This document shows positions 15,622 through 24,119 of a stretch of 46,809 bases of DNA, piece by piece. How positions within the stretch are numbered: the first letter of the stretch is position 1; every line of letters starts with the position of its first letter. Made by a program: the position numbers and the translations under genes. The notes under the pieces are model-generated. The model had not been told where the DNA came from, searched no databases, and saw nothing but the letters and a program-made list of their open reading frames with translations. This stretch comes from Candidatus Magasanikiibacteriota bacterium (GTDB lineage Bacteria; Patescibacteriota; Patescibacteriia; Magasanikbacterales; GWA2-37-8). The stretch covers positions 1-46,809 of the forward strand of contig JACRFW010000004.1 of NCBI GenBank assembly GCA_016234265.1, read 5' to 3'.

Positions 15622-16737
15622 CTACTTACCGGTCTTCAATATTCCATCTCTTGCCATTTCATTATAGGTCTTCTCCAAAGCCTCTTTCAACCCATTAAAT
15701 TGGCGCACCCACTGTAAATAATCCTTCACCGCATCCCGTACTGTATATTTTGGCTCCCAGCCGAGCCCACGAAGCTTATCAATATTCATTGGCGTATACC
15801 GAATATTGCCCACCCGATAGCGATTATTGAACGACGGATTGAAAGGTACCCCGGATTCTTCAGCCACCATTTTCGCCAAATCAATAACGCGAATGCTCTT
15901 ACCTATTCCCACATTAAAACATTCAAAATCGGCGCGATGATCGGTAAGCACAGTTAGGTGCGCATGAGCAATATCCCGCACATGCACGAAATCATGGGTC
16001 TGACCGCCATCCTCATTCATCTGAATTGATTGGTTGTTGAGGACGTCCACGGCAAACGAGCGCAGCGCCCCAGAATAAAAATGCCGGAATGACTGGCGCG
16101 GCCCGAGCACGATACTATAACGCAAGGCGACACTGGGAACGCCATACTGCCGCCCTAGATTAAACAAAAACTTCTCGGATGCAAGCTTAGAAATACCGTA
16201 TGGTATCTGGGGACTCGGCTCATCACTTTCTGTTTCTGGCAAGGCAACGATGGGCTTATGGCACTCTGGACAAGTTACTTCCCACTGCCGGGCCGCTAGC
16301 TGAACTTCGCTCCGCATCGGTGGATACACAATGCCGTGCGTTTCACACTGATATTTCCCTTGCCCATACACTGATTGTGACGAAGCAGCCACAATTTTCT
16401 GGATCGGCAATTTCTCTTCCACAATTAGCTCGAACAACAGAGCCACACTTTCAATATTAGTACGAATGTAAGTACTAAAATCCAAATGATAGTCCATATA
16501 CGAAGCTAGGTGTACCACGCCGTTGATACCCCGGAGCGCCTTACGCCAGTCTTCTTTGCTCCGCACATCACCCTGCACAAACTCCGCCTTTTTATTCACC
16601 CATTCCGGTAGTGCGCCATTATGTGTTGGTGGCCCCAAATTATCAAGTATGCGCACCTTGAAACCAACCAACAAAAGTTCGTCGACCACGTGTGAACCGA
16701 TAAAGCCAGCACCACCAGTAACCAGAATGTGTTTCAT
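15622..16737 (-). CDS. NAD-dependent epimerase/dehydratase (extended SDR) with Cys-rich insertion
   Basis: 371 aa; ILVTGGAGFIGSHVVDELL, SSQSVYG, PYGISKLASEKF; insertion CETHGIVYPP...CPECHKP. Confidence 0.9.
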   Translation of the reverse strand: MKHILVTGGAGFIGSHVVDELLLVGFKVRILDNLGPPTHNGALPEWVNKKAEFVQGDVRSKEDWRKALRGINGVVHLASYMDYHLDFSTYIRTNIESVALLFELIVEEKLPIQKIVAASSQSVYGQGKYQCETHGIVYPPMRSEVQLAARQWEVTCPECHKPIVALPETESDEPSPQIPYGISKLASEKFLFNLGRQYGVPSVALRYSIVLGPRQSFRHFYSGALRSFAVDVLNNQSIQMNEDGGQTHDFVHVRDIAHAHLTVLTDHRADFECFNVGIGKSIRVIDLAKMVAEESGVPFNPSFNNRYRVGNIRYTPMNIDKLRGLGWEPKYTVRDAVKDYLQWVRQFNGLKEALEKTYNEMARDGILKTGK

Positions 16738-16744
16738 ATACTAT

Positions 16745-17755
16745 TTATTTTCCTTTATAGATCTTCTCCACAATTTTTAGTACTTCATATCCATCTCGAC
16801 CGCTCGGTACTGGGTCACGGCCTGCCCGAATGGCTGACGCAAATTCATTCAGTTCTTTGTTAAGCGACTTGTCCGCATCCGGGTCGCAGATAAATTCTTT
16901 TTCTATTGGATGATCAATATCCCCTTCTTTACGCCTGCCCCAGATCACTTTTTCCGTACCGCCATACTTGCGCCCCAACCCTTCAACTGAAATATAGCCT
17001 TTCGTACCAAAAATCTCAAAATTATGAATAGGTTTCCAATTCGACCAGCTCACGTGAATAGAGGCCAGCTGTTTCTGTTTCGTTTTCAAAATAAGCATGG
17101 CGTTGTCATCCGCGCCCGTGCCCCAAAATAGATCTTCGGCAAATCCAGTCACTCCAGAAAAATCACCCAAAAAAGACCGTGCCATGTCGATCATATGCAC
17201 ACCTTGATCAATGAGTTCACCACCACCAGAAATAAATTTCTGCATACGCCACTCTTTTTCATATCCGGCTCGCCCGCCAAAACCATAACGTGCGCGAATG
17301 AACATGGGTGTGCCGATCTTGCCCGCCTCATACAATTTTCTTACTAGAAGAAAACCGGCGTGATAACGGTGATTAAACCCGATCATATACCGCCGTTTGT
17401 GCTTACGCGCCAGCTCCAAAGTTTTTTTAATTTCCGCGGCCTTGATACCCCCCGGTTTTTCACAAAGCACATGCTTGCCATGCTGCAAAGCGCTCTGCGC
17501 GATCGGCGCCAAAAAACGATGCGGCGTGACAATGACGACCGCATCAATATCAAGACGCTTCAAGACAACTTTCCAATCGACAACGCCATCGCATTTCTTG
17601 AAAAGACCGGCCAATTGTTGCGCTCGCGCTCGATCAACGTCAACCACCGCGCGTACATCAAACTGCCGCGCGCGAGTGAGAGCGCGCGCCCAGCGCTTTC
17701 CCATGCCGCCCGCCCCGATGAGAGCAATGCGTATTTTTTTACCAGTCATAGCCAC
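16745..17755 (-). CDS. Gfo/Idh/MocA family oxidoreductase
   Basis: 336 aa; IRIALIGAGGMGKRWARAL, GKHVLCEKPGG, YMIGFNHRYHAGF. Confidence 0.9.
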   Translation of the reverse strand: MAMTGKKIRIALIGAGGMGKRWARALTRARQFDVRAVVDVDRARAQQLAGLFKKCDGVVDWKVVLKRLDIDAVVIVTPHRFLAPIAQSALQHGKHVLCEKPGGIKAAEIKKTLELARKHKRRYMIGFNHRYHAGFLLVRKLYEAGKIGTPMFIRARYGFGGRAGYEKEWRMQKFISGGGELIDQGVHMIDMARSFLGDFSGVTGFAEDLFWGTGADDNAMLILKTKQKQLASIHVSWSNWKPIHNFEIFGTKGYISVEGLGRKYGGTEKVIWGRRKEGDIDHPIEKEFICDPDADKSLNKELNEFASAIRAGRDPVPSGRDGYEVLKIVEKIYKGK

Positions 17756-18584
17756 GATCTTTAGGTTTAATGCGTCGCCAATTATAAATGTCCGATTTCA
17801 TGATCTCCGACAGATGATTAGGTATATCTTCATAACGATCCCACACCGCACTGATATTTTTACCAGTCAGGCCACTGGATTTCTCGGAAGCCAGCCACAC
17901 GGCGAGCGCGGCGGCTTTGTTCGGAGGGACAGGCTGTTCACTCCCCGCCCCCTGCGCCGCAGCATATTTCTCCGCTCCCGCCCGTGCCGCACCAGCCGCT
18001 ATAATTTCTTCGCGCAGACCGGACGCGACGGCACCTGGCGAAATGGCGTTAACCGTAATACCGAGCGGTTGGAGCTCGGCCGCTACTGTTTCGGTAAAAC
18101 GCACAATCGCACCCTTGGAACTCGCGTAGGAGCTAAAACGCGGGAACGCGCCTTCTCCGGCGCCGGCAAAGGTAATAATTTTGCCACACGGGCTCTTTTT
18201 CAAAAGCGGCAGAGCATATTTAATGGCCATCATCGTACCCAGAACATTTACTTTAAAGGCGGTGAGCCAACTGTCCGGATCACACTGCTCCAGCGTCCCA
18301 ACCTCGCCAAGCGTCCCCGCCGCGCAGACCAGAACATCCAATTGTCCACATTTTTTTTCTACAAAGGCGAGGCACTCCTGCACTGCCTTTGCATCGGCCA
18401 CATCAGCAGGAAAAATCTCCACGCTGGTCAAGCCTGATAACTCATGTTGCCTTTTTTTGAGTTGCTCCTCGGAGCGGCCAGAGAGTACCAAGCGAGCGCC
18501 CTCCCGAGCGAAGTGACGAGCAATCTCGCCGCCGATCGTGCCGGTAGCACCGGTGATAAGAGCTATTTTCCCTGATAAAATCAT
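17739..18584 (-). CDS. Short-chain dehydrogenase/reductase
   Basis: 281 aa; ALITGATGTIGGEIARHFAREGA, YASSKGAIVRFTETVAAEL, INAISPGAV. Confidence 0.9.
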   Translation of the reverse strand: MILSGKIALITGATGTIGGEIARHFAREGARLVLSGRSEEQLKKRQHELSGLTSVEIFPADVADAKAVQECLAFVEKKCGQLDVLVCAAGTLGEVGTLEQCDPDSWLTAFKVNVLGTMMAIKYALPLLKKSPCGKIITFAGAGEGAFPRFSSYASSKGAIVRFTETVAAELQPLGITVNAISPGAVASGLREEIIAAGAARAGAEKYAAAQGAGSEQPVPPNKAAALAVWLASEKSSGLTGKNISAVWDRYEDIPNHLSEIMKSDIYNWRRIKPKDRGYDW

Positions 18585-19591
18585 ATAGTATTCATTGCCC
18601 GCGGCCGTTGAAGTATCACTTGCGTGCCACTGGCATCCACACGATAAGGGACTTCCCGCATACCCGCCGTAGCGAACACACGCCTGACCGCATCTTGCGA
18701 ACCGTCCCTACAATAAACCAAGAAAAACCCGCCGCCACCGGCACCAACAATTTTACCACCTACCACACCCTGCACCTTTGCTTGTTTGTAAATATCATCA
18801 AAGCGATCATTGCTCATTTTGGCAGACATTTGACGTTTAAGATTCCAGTGGGCATCCATCAGCTCCCCAAACCGATCGAGATTCCCCTGTTCAAAAGCCT
18901 TCAAAATATCCTGGCCGATCTGCTTTGTTTGGTGTTTGAGATCAATGGCATTAGTTTGATGATTACGAATAACAGTCTGCTGTTCTTTCAATACATCCAC
19001 GCTGGAACGGCGCACGCCGGTGTAGAACAAGAGCGTTTGCCGCTCAAATTGTTCTTGGATCGCCCGCGAAATATTGGCCGGCGACACGGTCACCATACCG
19101 CTCGGGGCAATGTTCAAGACACAAAAATTACCAAATGATGCCAAATAAAAATCTTGTTTGCCGTCTGGCAGACCCAGATCATCGGTTGCGATCTCAAAAG
19201 CTTCCTCGGCCAACTGCCAACGCGAAACATTTTCTCCTTTCAAGGTGTGGAGGGCATTCAAAAGGCCGACCAAATAGCTGGCTGAACTGCCAAGCCCGGT
19301 GCCGTCAGATACATCGGCCATGGTAGATATCTCTATCATTTTGGCAATGCCGGTACGCTGCAGTGCCGCCCGGGCAATTTTGTGTTTCAATTCGGTAATT
19401 TTTTCCACGGTCTCACTATCATGATACTTTAGCCGGATCAAATCATCAACCGGCGGGCGATTCACGCCCGTGTACATGTACAAATTGATCGTCACCGCAA
19501 AAATAAAACCGCCAAACTGTTGGTAGTAGGCTGGCAAATCGGTGGAGCCTCCGCCGAGCGGGAGACGAAATGGTGTTCGTGCTAATATCAT
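18581..19591 (-). CDS. hddA: GHMP kinase, D-glycero-alpha-D-manno-heptose 7-phosphate kinase-like
   Basis: 336 aa; RTPFRLPLGGGSTDLPAYYQQFGG, GTGLGSSASYLVGLLNAL, KIVGAGGGGFFLVYC. Confidence 0.82.
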   Translation of the reverse strand: MILARTPFRLPLGGGSTDLPAYYQQFGGFIFAVTINLYMYTGVNRPPVDDLIRLKYHDSETVEKITELKHKIARAALQRTGIAKMIEISTMADVSDGTGLGSSASYLVGLLNALHTLKGENVSRWQLAEEAFEIATDDLGLPDGKQDFYLASFGNFCVLNIAPSGMVTVSPANISRAIQEQFERQTLLFYTGVRRSSVDVLKEQQTVIRNHQTNAIDLKHQTKQIGQDILKAFEQGNLDRFGELMDAHWNLKRQMSAKMSNDRFDDIYKQAKVQGVVGGKIVGAGGGGFFLVYCRDGSQDAVRRVFATAGMREVPYRVDASGTQVILQRPRAMNTI

Positions 19592-20277
19592 GCCAGTGGA
19601 ATATTTTTTAAACGCTGCTCCAGTCGGACAATATCCTCCATGGTAGAGAGCCCCCCAATAGCTTGGGCCGACTGCACCGCCATCGTGGGGTGATCATGAA
19701 CAAATTGATCCACCATACTGGTGAAAAAAAATTCGCCGTTGGGTTTCTGCTTGGGCTGATAGGAAAAAATGTCCCGCGTAAGCACTAAGACGCCGTTGGA
19801 AATAAGGTTGCCTGCCGGATGCTCCGGTTTTTCCACTATTTCAGCAATGGTGCCGTCCTCACGCAACATGGGTACGCCATGATTCCACGGGTCATCAACG
19901 GTCCAACACAGCACGCTCGCCGGATACTGGAGACAGGCGGCAATATCCACACGGCTGGGAAACTCATCACCATTGATAAAAAGAAAACGATCATCGTGAA
20001 TAAATGGCTCGGCCGCTAAAAAACTATAGGCGCTTCCGAGCGGGGAACCATCAGCGTAAACAATAGATCGGCCATGAAAAGTGGTTCCGCAATACTGTTT
20101 GATCTGCTCGCCCAAATAGCGTACCACCATCACTGCCTCAGTTATTTCTTCAGGCAGCGCTTCAAAGATATAGTCAAGCAGAGCTTTGCCCGCAATTTTT
20201 ACCAATGGTTTTGGGATGGTGAGGGTAAGTGGGCGCATCCGTGTCCCCTCTCCAGCAGCGATAATAACAGCTTGCAT
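19588..20277 (-). CDS. hddC: Sugar-1-phosphate nucleotidyltransferase, heptose-1-P guanylyltransferase-like
   Basis: 229 aa; AVIIAAGEGTRMRPLTLTIPKPLVKIAGKALLDY; next to hddA with 4-nt overlap. Symbol inferred from context. Confidence 0.72.
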   Translation of the reverse strand: MQAVIIAAGEGTRMRPLTLTIPKPLVKIAGKALLDYIFEALPEEITEAVMVVRYLGEQIKQYCGTTFHGRSIVYADGSPLGSAYSFLAAEPFIHDDRFLFINGDEFPSRVDIAACLQYPASVLCWTVDDPWNHGVPMLREDGTIAEIVEKPEHPAGNLISNGVLVLTRDIFSYQPKQKPNGEFFFTSMVDQFVHDHPTMAVQSAQAIGGLSTMEDIVRLEQRLKNIPLA

Positions 20278-20278
20278 A

Positions 20279-21205
20279 TTATTCTTTCACAATTCTCTCC
20301 CGAATGATATAGGGTGTTTTGTGGTTGGTTTCAAAATACACCCGCAAAATAAGTTCCGCCAAAAAGCCCATCATGAAAAATAAAATACCGGACAAGATGA
20401 AAAATATCGTGAGAACGGGCAGAGGCGTTTGGCCAAAATTGCGTAGAGCCATTACTTTGAGATAGACTGAGATGAACGCAGCTACAATGCCGGCGGCAAA
20501 AGAAAACACGCCGATACCGCCAAAAAAGAGCAGTGGTCGACCGGTCATGGTCACCAAAAATTTAATCGTCATCAAATCAAAGAGGTCCTTGACCGCTTTC
20601 ATGAAATAGTGCTTGGAAACACCGAATTGCCGCGCGTGATGTATAACCGGAATTTCTGCTACTTTGGCTCCCCGTCCGTATAAATACGCTGGGAGAAAAA
20701 CATGCATCTCTCCGTACAAATGTATCGCCTGTACCACTCCACGACGATAGGCTTTCATTGCACAGGCCGAGTCGTGCAGTGCCAGCCCCGTCATGCGAGC
20801 GGTCAGACCATTTGCCAACCGAGACAACCAGCGGCGGCCTGTCGAGTCATTGCGCTCCGCCCGCCACCCCGATACGACATCATAGCCCTCGCGAATCTTC
20901 GCGACCAAACGCGGAATATCAGCCGGATCATTTTGCAAATCGCCATCCATGGTGATAATGATTTCCCCGGTTGCGTCATGAATACCAGCATCGAGTGCCG
21001 AGGTCTGACCAAAATCCATCGCCAAAATAATAATTTTTACTTTCGGCAAAGATTTCAAACGAGCCACGGTCTGATCGGTAGAACCATCATCCACAAATAT
21101 GACTTCAAAATCCTCGCCCATCGCGTACATGGCCGAAACAATCTTTTGATACAAAAGATCAACGTTTTCCTCTTCATTATAAACTGGAACAACAATAGAA
21201 ATCAT
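20279..21205 (-). CDS. GT2 polyprenyl-phosphate glycosyltransferase with C-terminal TM segments (GtrB/DPM1-like)
   Basis: 308 aa; ISIVVPVYNEEENVDLLYQKI, FVDDGSTDQT, MDGDLQNDPADIPRL, two hydrophobic C-terminal segments. Confidence 0.92.
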   Translation of the reverse strand: MISIVVPVYNEEENVDLLYQKIVSAMYAMGEDFEVIFVDDGSTDQTVARLKSLPKVKIIILAMDFGQTSALDAGIHDATGEIIITMDGDLQNDPADIPRLVAKIREGYDVVSGWRAERNDSTGRRWLSRLANGLTARMTGLALHDSACAMKAYRRGVVQAIHLYGEMHVFLPAYLYGRGAKVAEIPVIHHARQFGVSKHYFMKAVKDLFDLMTIKFLVTMTGRPLLFFGGIGVFSFAAGIVAAFISVYLKVMALRNFGQTPLPVLTIFFILSGILFFMMGFLAELILRVYFETNHKTPYIIRERIVKE

Positions 21206-21232
21206 ACAGTATGCTAGTTTAAATGTAAGCCA

Positions 21233-21261
21233 ATTTTAGAGAAAAAATTGCTTTTTGTCAA
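21233..21261 (-). promoter_or_regulatory. Near-consensus sigma70 promoter TTGACA-N17-TAAAAT
   Basis: Minus strand: -35 TTGACA (21256-21261), 17-nt spacer, -10 TAAAAT (21233-21238); drives GtrB-like, hddC, hddA and onward. Confidence 0.8.
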
Positions 21262-21276
21262 GCAGCCACCACTATC

Positions 21277-22599
21277 TTAACGACCCACACCAAGATAGCT
21301 GAAACCCGCCGCGCGCAGAGCTACTTCTTGGTCGTAGAAAAAATTTCTGGTGTCAAAAAATATATAAGGCGGCTTTAAACACAACTTGAGCTTGATAAGA
21401 TTCAATTTCTTAAATTCAGGCCAGTTGGTAATAATAACTACTGCTTGGCAGCCTTTGGCGCACTCGTAAGAGTTGGCAAAAAACTCCACGGGCAGAGCCT
21501 TTTTTACCTCCTCGGCATCAGCCATTGGATCGTGCGCGTGGATAATTGCTCCGGCGGTGAGCAATTTAGAAATTATTTCCAAAGCTAAGGCTCGGCGCAG
21601 CGTGGCTGTGCCTGGTTTATACGTCAGCCCAAAAACGGCGATCTTTTTCCCTTTTAAATTTCCTAGATAATCTGTTAGATATTTGGTTGCTAGCGATCGC
21701 CGGATCTTATTTTTCTTAAATACACCAGCGATAACCGGCAGATCAATATCCGCTTCGTGAGCTTTATTGAGAAGGATTTTTAAATCTCTGGCCAATGTGC
21801 CGCCAGAGAATCCGATGCTCGCATCTAGATAAGCCCCCGGCCCAATACGCTCATCAGAGCGCAACGCTTTGGCTACCGCCACAATATCTGCGCCATACAG
21901 CTGGCACAGATCGGCAATGTCGTACGTAAAACTAAGCGACGTTGCCAAAAAAGCGTTGAGAGCGTGCTTGCTCATTTCCGCTGACGACGGATCCATCACC
22001 AGAAAAGACGTGCGCAAAGGCGCAAAAATATCTTTTATCTTTTCTGCCGTCTCAGCTGTAGATGCCCCCACCACGATTCGTCCTGGCTTCATAAAACTTT
22101 CCACGGCCTTGCCGAGTTGTAAATTCTCCGGCACATAGGCCACTGAAAATTTTAACTCCGGCCTCGCTTCGGAAATAAAACCTACTATGGCCTGAGTGGT
22201 GCCAACAGGTAATTGACTGGAAATAACAACTAGCACGTCTTGTTTTAAAACCGGTACAGCGCGCTGTAAAAAATCCCAAATAGGGTCCAGGTGCACCATA
22301 TCCTTTTCATCCACTGGCGTATCAAACGCGACCCACACAGTATTGCACTCCTTCAGTTTATTTAAATCGGTAGTAAAATCCAACCGGTAATCGTGAATGC
22401 AATTTTTAATTTTGTCTTCCAACTGCGGCTCCATGAGCGGCGCCCGGCCTTCCTGCAAACGAGCCACCACCGCGGCGTCTTGATCCCACCCAATCACAGT
22501 GTGCCCCACGTCTGCTAAACAGCCAGCATACACACTACCCAAGTGCCATAAGCCAGCAACAGCAATTATATATTTATTTTGCACGACAAAAATGCTCAT
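21277..22599 (-). CDS. UDP-glucose/GDP-mannose dehydrogenase-family protein, catalytic Cys replaced
   Basis: 440 aa; YIIAVAGLWHLGSVYAGCLADVGHTVIGWD, EMSKHALNAFLA, IGFSGGTLARDL in place of GFGGSCxxKD, GLTYKPGTATLRRA. Confidence 0.88.
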   Translation of the reverse strand: MSIFVVQNKYIIAVAGLWHLGSVYAGCLADVGHTVIGWDQDAAVVARLQEGRAPLMEPQLEDKIKNCIHDYRLDFTTDLNKLKECNTVWVAFDTPVDEKDMVHLDPIWDFLQRAVPVLKQDVLVVISSQLPVGTTQAIVGFISEARPELKFSVAYVPENLQLGKAVESFMKPGRIVVGASTAETAEKIKDIFAPLRTSFLVMDPSSAEMSKHALNAFLATSLSFTYDIADLCQLYGADIVAVAKALRSDERIGPGAYLDASIGFSGGTLARDLKILLNKAHEADIDLPVIAGVFKKNKIRRSLATKYLTDYLGNLKGKKIAVFGLTYKPGTATLRRALALEIISKLLTAGAIIHAHDPMADAEEVKKALPVEFFANSYECAKGCQAVVIITNWPEFKKLNLIKLKLCLKPPYIFFDTRNFFYDQEVALRAAGFSYLGVGR

Positions 22600-22617
22600 A
22601 GAATATTGATAAAAAGA

Positions 22618-23349
22618 TTATTTATATAAACCGCGCAATTGATTTAACTTCATATTAAACAGTTCCCACAATGAAGAAAAAATCGCCTGAAAAACTTTTA
22701 CCTTGGAATCGGCGTCATGCGCCCAGCTTACTGGTATCTGTTTAATAGGCAGGTAATGCAGAGTGCCGACATAGAGAAGTTCTGCGTCAAAACCCCAACG
22801 GTTTATCCGGGCTCGGGGGAAAATGATCGCGACCGCGGTCCTGGAAAAACACTTAAAACCACAGGTGAAATCAACTACGGACGGTACCAACAAATTTGAT
22901 AATTTTGTAAAACAATGACCGAGTAGTGTCCTCGTTTTTGATTCCCGTACGTTAATTTGCGACGCTGGCAGACGACGGCTACCAATTACAATCTGGTCGC
23001 CCGGGGCAAGCGTCTCTACCAAGAGGTTAAACTCTTCCAACGGTGTGGCTAGATCAACGTCAAAAAATACCACCCAATCCCCTTTGGATGCCAACGCCCC
23101 CTGACGCACCGCGTATCCTTTGCCTTGATTTTTTTGATAACTAATTATTTTAAAATTATATTTATTATTATACGCCGACAAAATCGCCAACGTTTGGTCG
23201 GTCGACCCATCATTCACAAAAATAATTTCTACTTTTTGATGTGTGGTAAGAAAAAATTGGCAGATCTTGTCAATGTTTTTCGGCAAACGCCTCTCTTCGT
23301 TATAGACCGGAATAACTATCGAAAAATTGATGTCGTCCATACTCACCAC
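22618..23349 (-). CDS. GT2 glycosyltransferase (dolichyl-phosphate glucose synthase-like)
   Basis: 243 aa; FSIVIPVYNEERRLPKNI, FVNDGSTDQT, FFDVDLATPLEEF. Confidence 0.9.
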   Translation of the reverse strand: MVSMDDINFSIVIPVYNEERRLPKNIDKICQFFLTTHQKVEIIFVNDGSTDQTLAILSAYNNKYNFKIISYQKNQGKGYAVRQGALASKGDWVVFFDVDLATPLEEFNLLVETLAPGDQIVIGSRRLPASQINVRESKTRTLLGHCFTKLSNLLVPSVVDFTCGFKCFSRTAVAIIFPRARINRWGFDAELLYVGTLHYLPIKQIPVSWAHDADSKVKVFQAIFSSLWELFNMKLNQLRGLYK

Positions 23350-24068
23350 ATTTTCTCATTATAAACGCCGCGCCAATCATTATACAAGATACGAAAAATA
23401 TCAAGTAACACCACCACGTAATCAAACTTCTTTACCGTAGTAGTCGGATCGTTCACCCAGACAACTGGAACCTCGACGATGTGAAAACCGCGTTTATGCG
23501 CTACATAGAGTATTTCCATATCAAATCCCCACCGATCGATCGTCTGATACTCAAAGACACTCTTAGCCCGAGCAGGAAAAAGTTTAAAACCGCACTGCGT
23601 ATCTTGATAGGGCAGGCCTAAAAACAATCGGATGACACTATTGCCCAGATTTGCTGCCCGTTCTTTGAACCACGACTGGTGGCGGATGATCCGCGAATCA
23701 GCCAAGCCTCGAGAAGCGATAACGACATCATCCTCTCTCGCCGCCCACCACAAAACTTCAAATTGATCAAGCGGCGTAGAAAGATCAGCGTCCATAAACA
23801 AAATATAGTCGCCTCGCGCCTCCTCTACTCCCCGTTTTATTGAGTACCCCTTACCGCGATTGGTCTCATTGCACAAGAGTCGTATCACTTTGTTCTGCAG
23901 AGCCACCTGCTCAACAAGTGACACAGAATTATCCGTTGAACAGTCATCAACCACTAGTATTTCCGTCACCCACTGCGGCCGGTCAGCAAAATATCTCTGA
24001 ATCGCGGCTAGGGTGTTGGCGATAACGGTGGCTTCATTGAAAATGGGAATGACAACGGATAAACGCAC
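23343..24068 (-). CDS. GT2 glycosyltransferase (dolichyl-phosphate glucose synthase-like)
   Basis: 241 aa; LSVVIPIFNEATVIANTL, VVDDCSTDNS, FMDADLSTPLDQF, QDTQCGFKLF. Confidence 0.9.
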   Translation of the reverse strand: MRLSVVIPIFNEATVIANTLAAIQRYFADRPQWVTEILVVDDCSTDNSVSLVEQVALQNKVIRLLCNETNRGKGYSIKRGVEEARGDYILFMDADLSTPLDQFEVLWWAAREDDVVIASRGLADSRIIRHQSWFKERAANLGNSVIRLFLGLPYQDTQCGFKLFPARAKSVFEYQTIDRWGFDMEILYVAHKRGFHIVEVPVVWVNDPTTTVKKFDYVVVLLDIFRILYNDWRGVYNEKMW

Positions 24069-24119
24069 ACTATAGCTGTAGATATAAACAAAATCTTATT
24101 CCAACTCATTGCCTCTAAA

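Noticed and set aside
17397-18437. Plus-strand 346-aa ORF opposite Gfo/Idh and SDR genes
   Set aside because: Antisense, Arg/Cys-rich composition, no motifs.
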